A DNA stretch of 64,000 bases from Atriophallophorus winterbourni (taxonomy: Eukaryota > Platyhelminthes > Trematoda > Plagiorchiida > Microphallidae), in assembly GCA_013407085.1 (NCBI GenBank), contig JACCGJ010020209.1, positions 124,001 to 188,000 on the forward strand, written 5' to 3'. Within the stretch, counting starts at the first letter, position 1, and every line of letters begins with the position of its first letter. The notes below the pieces were generated by a model. That model ran no database searches. It saw nothing but the letters and a program-made list of their open reading frames with translations, and was not told where the DNA came from. The translations under genes and the position numbers were made by a program. This document shows, piece by piece, positions 55,766-64,000 of this stretch.

Positions 55766-57030
55766 ACCCTATTCTCCGTAGGTGAGTAGGTTATTTTGCT
55801 AATAGCAAGTTTGTCAAGCTAATTCGTTTTTTACCTGAATCCATGCTGTGCATCGGAGATTAAATAGTTAATCCTAAAGTGATCCTGCAAGGCATCAGCT
55901 ATGATGGACACCATCACTTTCGATAGCACTGGTAATTAGGCTATCGGACGATAGTTTAATGGATTTTTACTCTCGCTACCCTTGTAGATGGGACTAATCA
56001 CGACGGGTTTCCAAGTTTCTTGCAAAAAGCTGTTTTCGAACACTATCGTGAGTACGTCACACGCCGATATCGCCAATTCGGAAGACAAATTATACAAAAT
56101 GTTTGGGTGTATATTATCTATACCGGGTGAACCTGTTTTGTTCATCGTCATTAATTTTGTTTGAACAACTTTGGGGAGAAATTTCACCCTGTGAATAGTT
56201 GGCTGGCTGCAGCGGTCAGAGCTTAATGACGGTTCAGGGGTCGACACTTGGAACATTACTAATAAAAATTGTTGTCGGAAAACGTTTGCACAATTTTCAA
56301 ATGATGTCACTATGCCAGTAGCACAGACCAGTGTCGGTATTCCAAATTTTAACATTCCAGAGGTCGCTGAGGTGTTTGTACAATGCTTCGAGATTCATAT
56401 CGAATTTTTCGACTAGACTGATTTGGTAATCTTTTATGTCTTTTCGAATAAGGCAGACACACTTATTTCGTATTAGGTGTAGTTGCACCAAGTTAGCCCA
56501 TCGGAAAGTCCAAGTATTTGTACCAGGCATTGTCACGCTTGCAACTCCATTTCCGAGTACAGCTTCTGAGAGTTTTTTGGACGCGGTTGCTGCATATTAT
56601 TTTCACGTTCGAAGATAAATCAATGATAACACGTAGTTGGCTCTCAAAAGTTTCACAGATTTCCTTAGCTGTTCAAGGAAATCTTATCGGTTCACAGTAG
56701 TAAGAGCTTGAAGCAAGCCATAGTTCACAGTTGTATACCTTCGTTGAGTATTTCTTGCTGGTTCGTATTGATAAGTATAATCAAACAATATGACAACATG
56801 ATCACTCAATCCGAATGGAGCTGTATAGGAAACAGATTCTATCATGAGTTCTTCGTTTGTATGTGTGAGGTCCAGGGTAGACGGGGTTAGTTTAGATGAA
56901 AATCGCGTTGGTTGTTTTACATGGTTGTAATGAGCGGTGCAATTTATAATTTCTCGAAGTAAGCTCTTGAATGAATCTTCACCTGTAATGTGTCGGTACA
57001 ATAAAATCACCGAGGAGGTGCAAATGTGAG
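55766..57030 (-). pseudogene. CR1-like LINE ORF2, N-terminal half (right part of the split element)
   Basis: Minus-strand succession: HLHLLGDF (endonuclease, about 57,010), PTRFSSKLTPSTLDLTHTNEEL and GLSDHVVILF (about 56,900-56,790; the endonuclease SDH motif is intact), linker NTWTFRWANLVQLHLIRNKC (about 56,490), NKTGSPGIDNIHPNILYNL and SPIYKGSESKNPLNYRPIA (about 56,140-55,940), then LPVLSKVMVSIIADAL and DAQHGF (about 55,900-55,840). It stops at the gypsy 3' LTR and resumes, after a gap, at 48,125. Confidence 0.9.
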
Positions 57031-57895
57031 TATGTGCGCATCAATGCAAAACGTATTGCATTAGAAAGAACAGCGAAGCACCGATTTCATTGTATCTTCC
57101 ATGTAACCGGTGCTGTGTTATCTACATTTGCAGAATTTCTAGTCATAAACATAATGAAATCCGTTGATAATCAAATAAACGCAATATTAAATGATTCAGA
57201 AAGCACGAATGTCTAAATGTCCAAATTATGATCTGGGTCAAAATTTTCCGGTAAGAATACCTGACATTTATTATGATAAATAAACTGTAGAGATGTTACT
57301 CACTAGGTCCGACTTCAGAGTAATGGGAATCTATTATGACTATTACACCGTCTTAACAAAGATATTCCCATTGAAAAAATGAAAAAGGAAATTGAAATCC
57401 ATAATCTCACGCATTTGATTTGAAAACATACAGCGTCGGCTGGTTTCGTGATGTTTGGTAAATAGATAAAACATGAAAATTAGAAAAAAATAGAAATAGA
57501 TAATTCCTCGATTATCTACAATGCGTTACAATAATACTTAAACACGGATTTTCACATACTTGGAATGAAAAATAACCTTCTAGATATTTTTTATTCGATT
57601 ATAATTATTTATTTTGTTTATCTGCACCACTGAGTACCTTGGACATTCCCGGAAGATATAAATTGAATCCGAATTTTATTGTTGTTTGCGTGTACATATG
57701 GATTCCACTAAAGTACAGTTGTTGGAAATTGAGCCAAAAAAAGCTCTTTATTTTGAAGGTTGGTGTTTTTGCATTAATTTAGTCTCATTTTCTTATCTAA
57801 TTACTCATTGTGTTGTTATTCTTGTTAATGTTTATTTTCGTATTTGATAATGTATTCAGAATTTCTATTTCCCTCTTCATATCTGTCTAGACATG
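57031..57895. other. No gene recognised
   Basis: AT-rich; nothing recognised beyond possible remnants of LINE 5' sequence next to 57,030. Confidence 0.5.
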
Positions 57896-57978
57896 AGCAA
57901 CCTGACAGTATCTTAGCCCACGTGCAGTCTGTGACTGTGCGGCACTTTGCCTGGATCAGGCTTGTCCTTTCATACCAT
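57896..57978 (+). repeat. Dispersed ~85-bp short repeat, copy 2
   Basis: GCAACCTGACAGTATCTTAG ... GCCTGGATCAGGC ... TTTCATACCAT. Same orientation as copy 3, which begins 263 bp later. Confidence 0.88.
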
Positions 57979-58158
57979 TCAGAATTTCTAGCAGCCGTGG
58001 TTTTAGCTGAATACATATGCTTATACACACCCAGATAATTCGTGTGGAGCGTCACTCCAATAGTATTGAAAAAGATTATTTGACCTATGGCTAGATTTTC
58101 CGTTTATGTTTATGTTGCCATTAGTAAACTATTGAACTATTGTTTTGACTTGGGCTTG

Positions 58159-58252
58159 GGCAACCTGACAGTAATATCGCCCACGTGCAGTCTCTGACTA
58201 TGCGGCGCTTTGCCTGGATCAGGCTTGTGCTTTCATACATACATACATACAT
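58159..58252 (+). repeat. Dispersed ~85-bp short repeat, copy 3, with (CATA)n tail
   Basis: Same core as copy 2, ending in four CATA repeats, a terminal microsatellite typical of short retroposed elements. Confidence 0.88.
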
Positions 58253-58639
58253 TGAACTATTGACATTCAAGTATACTATAGTCCGCCTTGGTGCAGGTTT
58301 GATTACATGCCCTCGCAGCATAGTTCCTTTTAGTTATTAAAATACGCATTGTGCTGTCTTGGAAGAGGCTTGAAAAGGCTCATTTCTGGTTTAACAAAAG
58401 TTGCACGGCGCGCTTACCTGGATGTAGTGCAATAGTTTAACAAGCGGTGCTCTTTATTCTTGATTAATGTACCATCTGCGATCTATCTGTTGACTCCAAC
58501 GCTATTCGACACTGTGAATCAATGGCGTAATCTTCGAATTTTATCTGAATTATTGACTACCTCTTTTTCCTCGACTTTGTGCAACCACGTTGCTACGCTC
58601 GAGATTATTTCTGGCGCTCCCTAATTCAATAGTCAATAG
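58253..58639. other. No gene recognised
   Basis: Unassigned sequence between the short repeat and the 3' end of the next CR1 element. Confidence 0.5.
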
Positions 58640-58873
58640 TATATTGTGGTACAAAAAGCTATGAGCTTCAAATTAAACCATAGGATAGTCAGTACAGTGG
58701 GTCGGGTGGAGTTCAGCTGGTTCGGCGTCAATTGCCAAAGTTCCGTAAAGGGTGGGGTTATGTATCATAACAGTCAATACAGGGAAAGATGAATCGGCGA
58801 GGTTCCGTAAATGTATCTGGAAAGGAAGAGGAAAATGGGTGCAGTATCGGGAAGAAGATAAAGCGAGGATCCA

Positions 58874-59599
58874 TTAAAGTTGTTGAGAAAAATAAAGATA
58901 AGCGTCAAGTCGCTTTTTAAAAATCAAGAGCGATGGGGAGGTTACGACAAAAACTGGTAGATCATTCTAAAAACGAAGGGTACGGACAGAAAAGAAAAAT
59001 TTACGGCAGTTCAACCGACTGGGCTGGTGGGCTAGCTTGAAAACATACCCCCGGGTTCCGGAACTGGGTGCCATCAAAAGCAGTCCATGGCACGGATGTT
59101 TGTTCTTCTTAAGGATCTGGAAAACCAGTATCAGATCCCCTCTGATGCGACGGTAACTGATCGGGAACACGTTGAGTTGCTGGAGGCGGGCCTCATAGTT
59201 CAGTAAACTGAGTCCTTTGACGAGCTTTGTGAACCTCCGTTGAGCCTTCTCTAGGACGTGATGGTCACGCTTTAACCATGGAGACCAAACGGATACCGCA
59301 TATTCCAGGTGGGGTCTGATGTACGCGTGTAGGAGCGAGAAAAAGAGGCGGCGGTCAAAAGACCCGAATACCCTTTTGAGGAGCCCTACGTTGCGATTGG
59401 CGACTGATGATGCGAGGGAACATTGGGCTGAGCACCCAAGATCACTTTGAACCAATACGCCGAGGTCCTTTTCTAGCATACTCACCGAAAGTTCGGTGTT
59501 CCCTAGCTTGCAACTAGGTTCGCCAGAGTGACGGATGCGGAGAGATCGGCATTTTCGTGGGTTGAAAGGGAGCTGGTTCGACGTTGCCCAGTTGTTAAG
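58874..59599 (-). pseudogene. CR1-like ORF2 C-terminal part
   Basis: Follows the RT after a single stop. It reads MLEKDLGVLVQSDLGCSAQ, SSVANRNVGLLKRVFGSFDRR, LLHAYIRPHLEYAVSVWSPWL, VLEKAQRRFTKLVKGLSLLNY, then RRIRGDLILVFQIL and, after a second stop, NDLPVFVVTSPSLLIFKKRL. This is the complete C-terminal succession of CR1 ORF2. Confidence 0.9.
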
Positions 59600-60874
59600 T
59601 CAGGTAAGATCGACTTGCAAGTCATCACAATCATTCGAGGAAGAGAGGATGCGCCATAGCTTGATGTCATCTGCGAACATCAGAAACGGTGAGTTCACAC
59701 CTGCTCCAATGTCGTTGTTGAACATCAAGAACAGACGCGGACCGAGTACAGAGCCCTGGGGTAATCCGTATTGTATTGAAAAACAATCGGAGAGCGATTG
59801 TCTGACGCGAACGCGGAGTGTCCTGGAGCGGAGGAATTCGGCTAACCAAGACAAGAGTGGGTTACCAATTCCAAGTAGGCCAAGCTTTTGCAGTAAAATA
59901 GCATGGTTAACACGGTCAAAATCTTTGGAGAAATCGAAGTATATAACGTCGACACCATGGCCCGCATCGACAGCTTTGGTCCAGCTGTCCCGCGCCAGAA
60001 GCAAGTTTGTTGTACAGGAGTGTCCGCGGTGAAACCCATGTTGTTCGATGGCGACAGCATTCGTGTTCTCCGTAAAAGCCATCAATTCATCGGATACAAT
60101 AGATTCCATTATTTTGGAAAGCACAGGGAGCAGAGTGACTGGGCGGTTATTTGCAGGATCACTGTGGTTTCCACCTTTATATATCGCGCTTACGATCCCC
60201 TGTTTCCAATCTTCGGGAACATGGGAGATATCGAACAGACGTTGGAAGTACATGGAAAGTGGTTCACAAAGTTGCACAGCAACCGCACGCAATGCTTTCG
60301 GTTTAATCCGGTGTACTCCAGGTGATGAATTTTCACGGAGCTGCATGATCTTTTTATATACACGTTCAGCGGTGAACAGTATAGTAGAGAGTCTAGGTGG
60401 GGGTGGGGTGATATTCAATGAAGATGGTTGGCTATTCTGGAATACCGGCATGTAGTGATCCTTCAGTGTATTTGCGGCTTCCATAGAAGTCGATGTGGAG
60501 CCACCTTCAATTTTCAGTGGGGGGATTCCAGTTTTCACTTTTCCTTTGTCATTTATATGACGGTATAGCAGTTTTCGGTGGTTCAGAAACCGTGCAGTTA
60601 ACTTGTTGTTATGGTAATCCAGCTTATCTTGACGCACTAGAGACGTACAGTGGTTGCGTAATTGTCGATATGCTTCCCAATTTCGCGCACACTCTTCCCA
60701 TCGGAACTTACTCCAAGCAGCGTTTCTGCAGCAGATCCACTTACGAGTTCTACTACGAATGAAAGTACGTAGGATACGTCGTTTGTCTGTTTTGGAAGTC
60801 GATGATTGTTGCAGTAGACAGTGCCACTGGGAGACAAATCTGGACCAGGTGAGCTCAGGATCGCCATTTAACAT
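59600..60874 (-). CDS. CR1-like LINE reverse transcriptase, 424-codon open segment of ORF2
   Basis: An uninterrupted RT core. The N-terminal linker is Arg/Trp-rich (WSKFRWEECARNWEAYRQLRN). Then come LRENSSPGVHRIKPKAL, SAIYKGGNHSDPANNRPVTLL, VLSKIMESIVSDELM, EQHGFHRGHSCTTNLL, motif A YFDFSKDFDRVNH (first catalytic Asp kept; the usual Ala of SKAFD is Asp), LSWLAEFLRSRTLRVRV, motif B GLPQGSVLGPRLFLM and motif C FADDIKLW (both catalytic Asp kept). The ATG at 60,874 is internal to ORF2, because homology continues upstream to about 60,925. The segment ends at a TGA where Trp is expected. It could be catalytically competent as RT sequence, but the element as a whole is not intact. Confidence 0.9.
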   Translation of the reverse strand: MLNGDPELTWSRFVSQWHCLLQQSSTSKTDKRRILRTFIRSRTRKWICCRNAAWSKFRWEECARNWEAYRQLRNHCTSLVRQDKLDYHNNKLTARFLNHRKLLYRHINDKGKVKTGIPPLKIEGGSTSTSMEAANTLKDHYMPVFQNSQPSSLNITPPPPRLSTILFTAERVYKKIMQLRENSSPGVHRIKPKALRAVAVQLCEPLSMYFQRLFDISHVPEDWKQGIVSAIYKGGNHSDPANNRPVTLLPVLSKIMESIVSDELMAFTENTNAVAIEQHGFHRGHSCTTNLLLARDSWTKAVDAGHGVDVIYFDFSKDFDRVNHAILLQKLGLLGIGNPLLSWLAEFLRSRTLRVRVRQSLSDCFSIQYGLPQGSVLGPRLFLMFNNDIGAGVNSPFLMFADDIKLWRILSSSNDCDDLQVDLT

Positions 60875-61029
60875 GGAGTTGAAATTGTTAGCAGTGACAA
60901 TTTCTTGAAACGCCTTGTAGTCCGTGACTACCCGTACCAGGGGTACTTCCTCGTCAAGGAATTCGGCGTAAGAAACGAAAAAATGTCAGGACGACGTGGT
61001 CGCTCTTCCCTAAGAGCGGTTCATAATGA

Positions 61030-61490
61030 ATTTCTTCTAGCATTCCTCGTTAGTCAGCACTAGATCGAGTAAAGTTGGACAATCGCCACTCCGAAAGCGT
61101 GTAGCAACATTAACGTGGTTGTACAAAGGATGGCTGCTGATGAAATCATCCAGATCCGCTGCAAACGTATTTGGGCTTGAATCGTTGATGACTTCAGGAA
61201 AGTTGAAATCCCCCATCAGCAATGCGTGCGTGTGGGGTAGTGATGAGGTGAAGCGAATGGATGCAATAATGACATCATCAATGGGGCGTTGAGTATTCGA
61301 TGGACGATATATTACCGCAACAATTGCACAGTCCCTATTTTTAAGTTGCAAGCGACACCAAAGTGAGTCCACCACGCTATGTTCCTCTTGCGGGAGAACC
61401 TCAAAAGAAAGACGTGAATTATAGTATAGAAGAACACCGCCCCCTTTAGTTGGACGGTCGTTCCAGAATGGATATATCAGTGAGAGAAGT
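61030..61490 (-). pseudogene. CR1-like endonuclease, C-terminal part
   Basis: The minus strand reads GGGVLLYYNSRLSFEVLPQEE (about 61,430), SLWCRLQLKNRDCAIVAVIYRP (61,370-61,310), HALLMGDFNFPEV (the GDFN motif, about 61,210) and RSGDCPTLLDLVLTNEE (about 61,080), all apurinic-endonuclease-like landmarks. The N-terminal catalytic part lies beyond the truncation. A frameshift follows NEEC. Confidence 0.88.
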
Positions 61491-62739
61491 CTGCATCAGT
61501 GATCGAAGAGCTTAGCTATCTGAGTGATAAGTTTGCTCTGGTACGCTGTAGGTTCAAGGAGAAATTATTCATATCTAAGTCATATGCTTGCCATAGGACT
61601 GGTACAAGTCACATCTTTCTATTCAAGGTGATACTGATTAATAGTATGAGCTATGTAAATAGATGCAGATTGCGTTCACCGTTATGTGCATGCTGAGCAT
61701 CGAGACTAAATGCGTCGCTGAGTCGTGACTCGATCGGCGGTCTAGTTACGTATTTATATCCGCAGCTAGAATAATGATATCTGAACTTTTAAATGCCCCA
61801 AAAGTGTGCTAAGATTTCTTAGAACATATCTTTACTGTTGTCACTCCCACAATTCATCAGATTATAGGTGGCTACTCCGGAAAAGCAGCATTTACTCGGA
61901 GATCGGGACGTTGTGATGACAGATGTTGCTACTCTGACGGCAGACATCCTGCTTTTTAGAGGAAAGTGAATTTCCTGCACGACCACGCAACTATACTTGC
62001 ACATGTTTGATCAGAGGAGTAAGTAAAAAATCACATGGGCAGCGCACAAAACGTTAGAAATTTTGGTGCAGTCAATTCGTATACGTTAGTCGCATTATTC
62101 ACTTCTCTTTTACAAGCAGCAAGCATCGATGGAAAACGAATTTAGGTAAAGTGCTTGGTAAGTTTACTGGTCTAATTAACGCAGCGTTCGTACATTCATA
62201 GCACCAATGTATACCGATTTGTGCTATTTTGTATAATGAAAATAAGAGTTTAAAAGTTGGAGGGATGGGTCGAATGTTTTAAGATGGAATGAATGAATGG
62301 CCAACCACACAATTAGAAGACGTCTGATAGTAAGTTTTTAATGAATTAGAAAATTCTGGCACACAAACTTAGAATAGCTCGAAGGTACGTGCCACTGATC
62401 TAAGCAAACCATCGCATCACGCTGAGATCCACTCTGCATTATGCTGCCCCAGAACTGTAATCGGCTTTTTACTCTATTTCGTTAAATTATTAAATCTTGT
62501 CTATCGTTTGCTGTCAATCCTACGCAATGTGAATATTTAGTCTGCTCGTATCATGATGGGGTGAGGTCCGTTTTGTTTGACTATATTATACCTGTTCATC
62601 TGTGTGCAAATATTCAAGCAGATCTATATCATTTGCACTTCCGAAATTATTCGCTAAGGGAGAATTCCGACATCTTTGGTGGACTTGATTTCTGTTAGGA
62701 ATGACGTATGAGCCTAATGTTTTCGCACTCCACTTAGCC
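61491..62739. other. No gene recognised
   Basis: AT-rich, short frames only. The right part may include the LTR and flank of the gypsy element at 63 kb, but I cannot place its limit. Confidence 0.5.
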
Positions 62740-63056
62740 AAAGGCCCATCTTACATCTGAGAGACGGCTATCGTCGGCTGTAGATAAATGTGCTGCTTTT
62801 CGGAAATCCATAGACAGGTAAAATTGTTTCGACACCGTCTCTACAAGAATGGGTACATCACAATCGTGGGAAAGTGCATAGTACGAACGATCGAAGTTGG
62901 TTGTCATGGGCGAGCCAGACAATTTGAATTTAGTCAAGATGGGGGTTTGTTGCCAAGATACAACATGGCTCACCCAACAGCAATTTCACTCCGGTGAGAA
63001 CTTTTGTCAATCAGGTAATCCGGCTTGTTTGATTCGTTAGATGGGGCCTCCCAACA
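62740..63056 (-). repeat. Probable 3' LTR of a second gypsy element (limits uncertain)
   Basis: On the minus strand, GAAGCGGGAGG (purine tract) is followed by TGTTGGGAGG, a typical LTR start, at 63,056. The downstream limit cannot be set because no partner LTR is in the window. A 79-codon frame inside it (62,734-62,973) is probably fortuitous. Confidence 0.55.
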
Positions 63057-64000
63057 CCTCCCGCTTCAGATTGATTGTGGTAGAGATCCAGTTTTGGATC
63101 CACTTTCATGTGAGTTACTGGAATACTTCTTCGATTGGCCTGCCTTCTTGACCTGCATTCCGGTCAATTAATTTGTGCGGCTCTTCTTCAACTAGCTTCC
63201 CATGTTCTCGGATTTTGAGGTTGAATTCACTCAGTAGGATTTCCAATGGAGTATTCTGCTTACTTGGATAATTCCATTTTGCATCTGACGCCCTTAGTTG
63301 GTTTGCATGTCGTACTCATTTTTTCTCCAACCATTATTTCATAACAAACGTGACCCATGATCTGGCTAACGATTCCTGGGGTACATCTTATCACCACGGT
63401 ATGGTATGGTATGAAAGCACAAGTCTGATCCAGGAAAGGTGCCGCACAGTTAGAGACTGTGAGGACATTTTATCCGACCATGAATTTGCGGGGTCTTGCA
63501 CCGTGAGGCTTATTGTATTGGGCTTCCATTTCAAAATTTTATCGCCATACTCCACCTTCTTTGGTTGCATAAGTTCGAGGATTATTCTTGGTGTTTGCCT
63601 TAATATAACTTCCGCGGGTGTTGTGGCTACAGGTACGCTGGGGTTAGGTGAGATCCGGTAGAACATCAAGAAATTTTCCGTCTTCCCTTCCCCCGCTGCT
63701 TTAAGCATTTTTCTCGCTTGAAAGTGTCCACAAACCTCTCCACCTGTTCACCTGTGTGTGGATGTGCTTCATTCCATGCTGCCGGCAAAATGAGTCGAAC
63801 TCAGTGGGCGTGAATTGGCTTCTATTATCGGTCAGCGATGTCTTTGGATAACGTTTCTTGCAGCCTCCTGATTGTTGTCCGAGTTTTTATGTTCATGATG
63901 GGGAATATCTCTTGTCATTTGCTGTATGAGTCTACCAGTAGGAGATAAGATATTCCGTTCAGTGGGCACGCGAAATCCAAGTGAATTCTTGACAAAGGTC
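63057..64000 (-). pseudogene. Second Ty3/gypsy element: integrase C-terminal part, decayed, runs off window
   Basis: From the window edge on the minus strand: an integrase core segment with NGISYLLLVDSYSK (about 63,955), TTIRRLQETLSKDIA (about 63,870) and QHGMKHI-type sequence (about 63,760), then ERFVDTFKR in an offset frame (about 63,725). The open frame 63,391-63,708 follows with FLMFYRISPNPSVPVATTPAE and LKWKPNTI. After a short-repeat insertion come VRHANQLRAS and TPLEILLSEFNL (about 63,300-63,215). The order fits the end of pol of gypsy-type elements. This is a different lineage from the CsRn1-like element at 48-56 kb. Confidence 0.85.
63399..63480 (-). repeat. Dispersed ~85-bp short repeat, copy 4 (inserted in gypsy pol)
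   Basis: Reverse-complement copy of the 58-kb repeat, ending in three GGTAT repeats at 63,398-63,413. It interrupts the post-integrase part of the gypsy element, so it was mobile after that element inserted. Confidence 0.85.

Larger units (their letters stand above)
58640..61490 (-). mobile_element. CR1-like LINE, best-preserved copy (5'-truncated)
   Basis: Minus strand from a partial endonuclease (about 61,490) through RT to ORF2 end near 58,874 and a ~230-bp 3' UTR ending in a TATTGAC-type repeat near 58,630. It uses target-primed reverse transcription when intact. Only two stops interrupt the RT-to-C-terminus frame (near 59,597 and 58,965), both where a Trp is expected, while the endonuclease-to-RT junction (about 60,920-61,040) is frameshifted. 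It is GC-richer than its surroundings and the least decayed LINE here, so probably among the youngest insertions. The missing 5' part is normal for LINE insertions. Confidence 0.92.

Noticed and set aside
59535..60325. Plus-strand open frames of 140-165 codons across the CR1 RT
   Set aside because: They are antisense shadows of the well-supported minus-strand RT frame.

Overview
This is an AT-rich eukaryotic window made almost entirely of transposable elements and tandem repeats. I could support no single-copy host gene. The repertoire is CR1-like LINEs, RTE-like LINEs with a C-terminal zinc finger, a Ty3/gypsy element with a CsRn1-like gag motif, a BEL/Pao-like gag, and a tRNA-derived SINE carrying a hammerhead ribozyme. 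It resembles what is known from parasitic flatworms, especially trematodes such as schistosomes. That assignment is inference from element content; no host marker gene was seen.

Layout. 1-7,034 is mostly featureless AT-rich DNA with a short dispersed repeat at the edge, an inverted cluster of hammerhead-like 240-bp repeats (about 1,658-2,335) and the zinc-finger end of a decayed RTE. 7,035-27,125 is a large tandem array. Five copies of a ~2.4-kb core are separated by four copies of a ~2-kb module made of a dead RTE reverse transcriptase fragment plus degenerate CTAT repeat, giving a period near 4.44 kb. 27,126-30,971 has no recognised gene. 30,972-36,516 holds RTE and CR1 fragments with two insertions of a tRNA-derived SINE; the copy near 35.3 kb keeps an apparently complete hammerhead ribozyme. 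36,600-40,730 holds two minus-strand CR1 copies, the second covering nearly all of ORF2. 41,690-43,921 contains a LINE ORF1-like remnant whose 3' part is duplicated on either side of a 240-bp tandem array with hammerhead-like folds.

43,938-57,030 is a stack of nested insertions: CR1 copies in both orientations, an LTR lying inside one of them, and a ~7.5-kb Ty3/gypsy provirus (48,288-55,765) inside another. The gypsy pol is itself split by a complete 2.76-kb LTR element with a BEL/Pao-like gag ORF and a perfect 5-bp target duplication (TACGA). 58,640-61,490 is the best-preserved CR1 copy, with a 424-codon open RT segment. 62,740-64,000 is the 3' end of a second, decayed gypsy element that runs off the window.

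How parts relate: autonomous LINEs (CR1, RTE) and LTR elements are present only as broken or nearly intact copies. The short non-autonomous units (tRNA-SINE with hammerhead, 240-bp hammerhead repeat, ~85-bp repeat, ~165-bp repeat) sit inside them, so the insertion order can be read in several places. The most interesting signals are the two unrelated-looking hammerhead-bearing repeat families.
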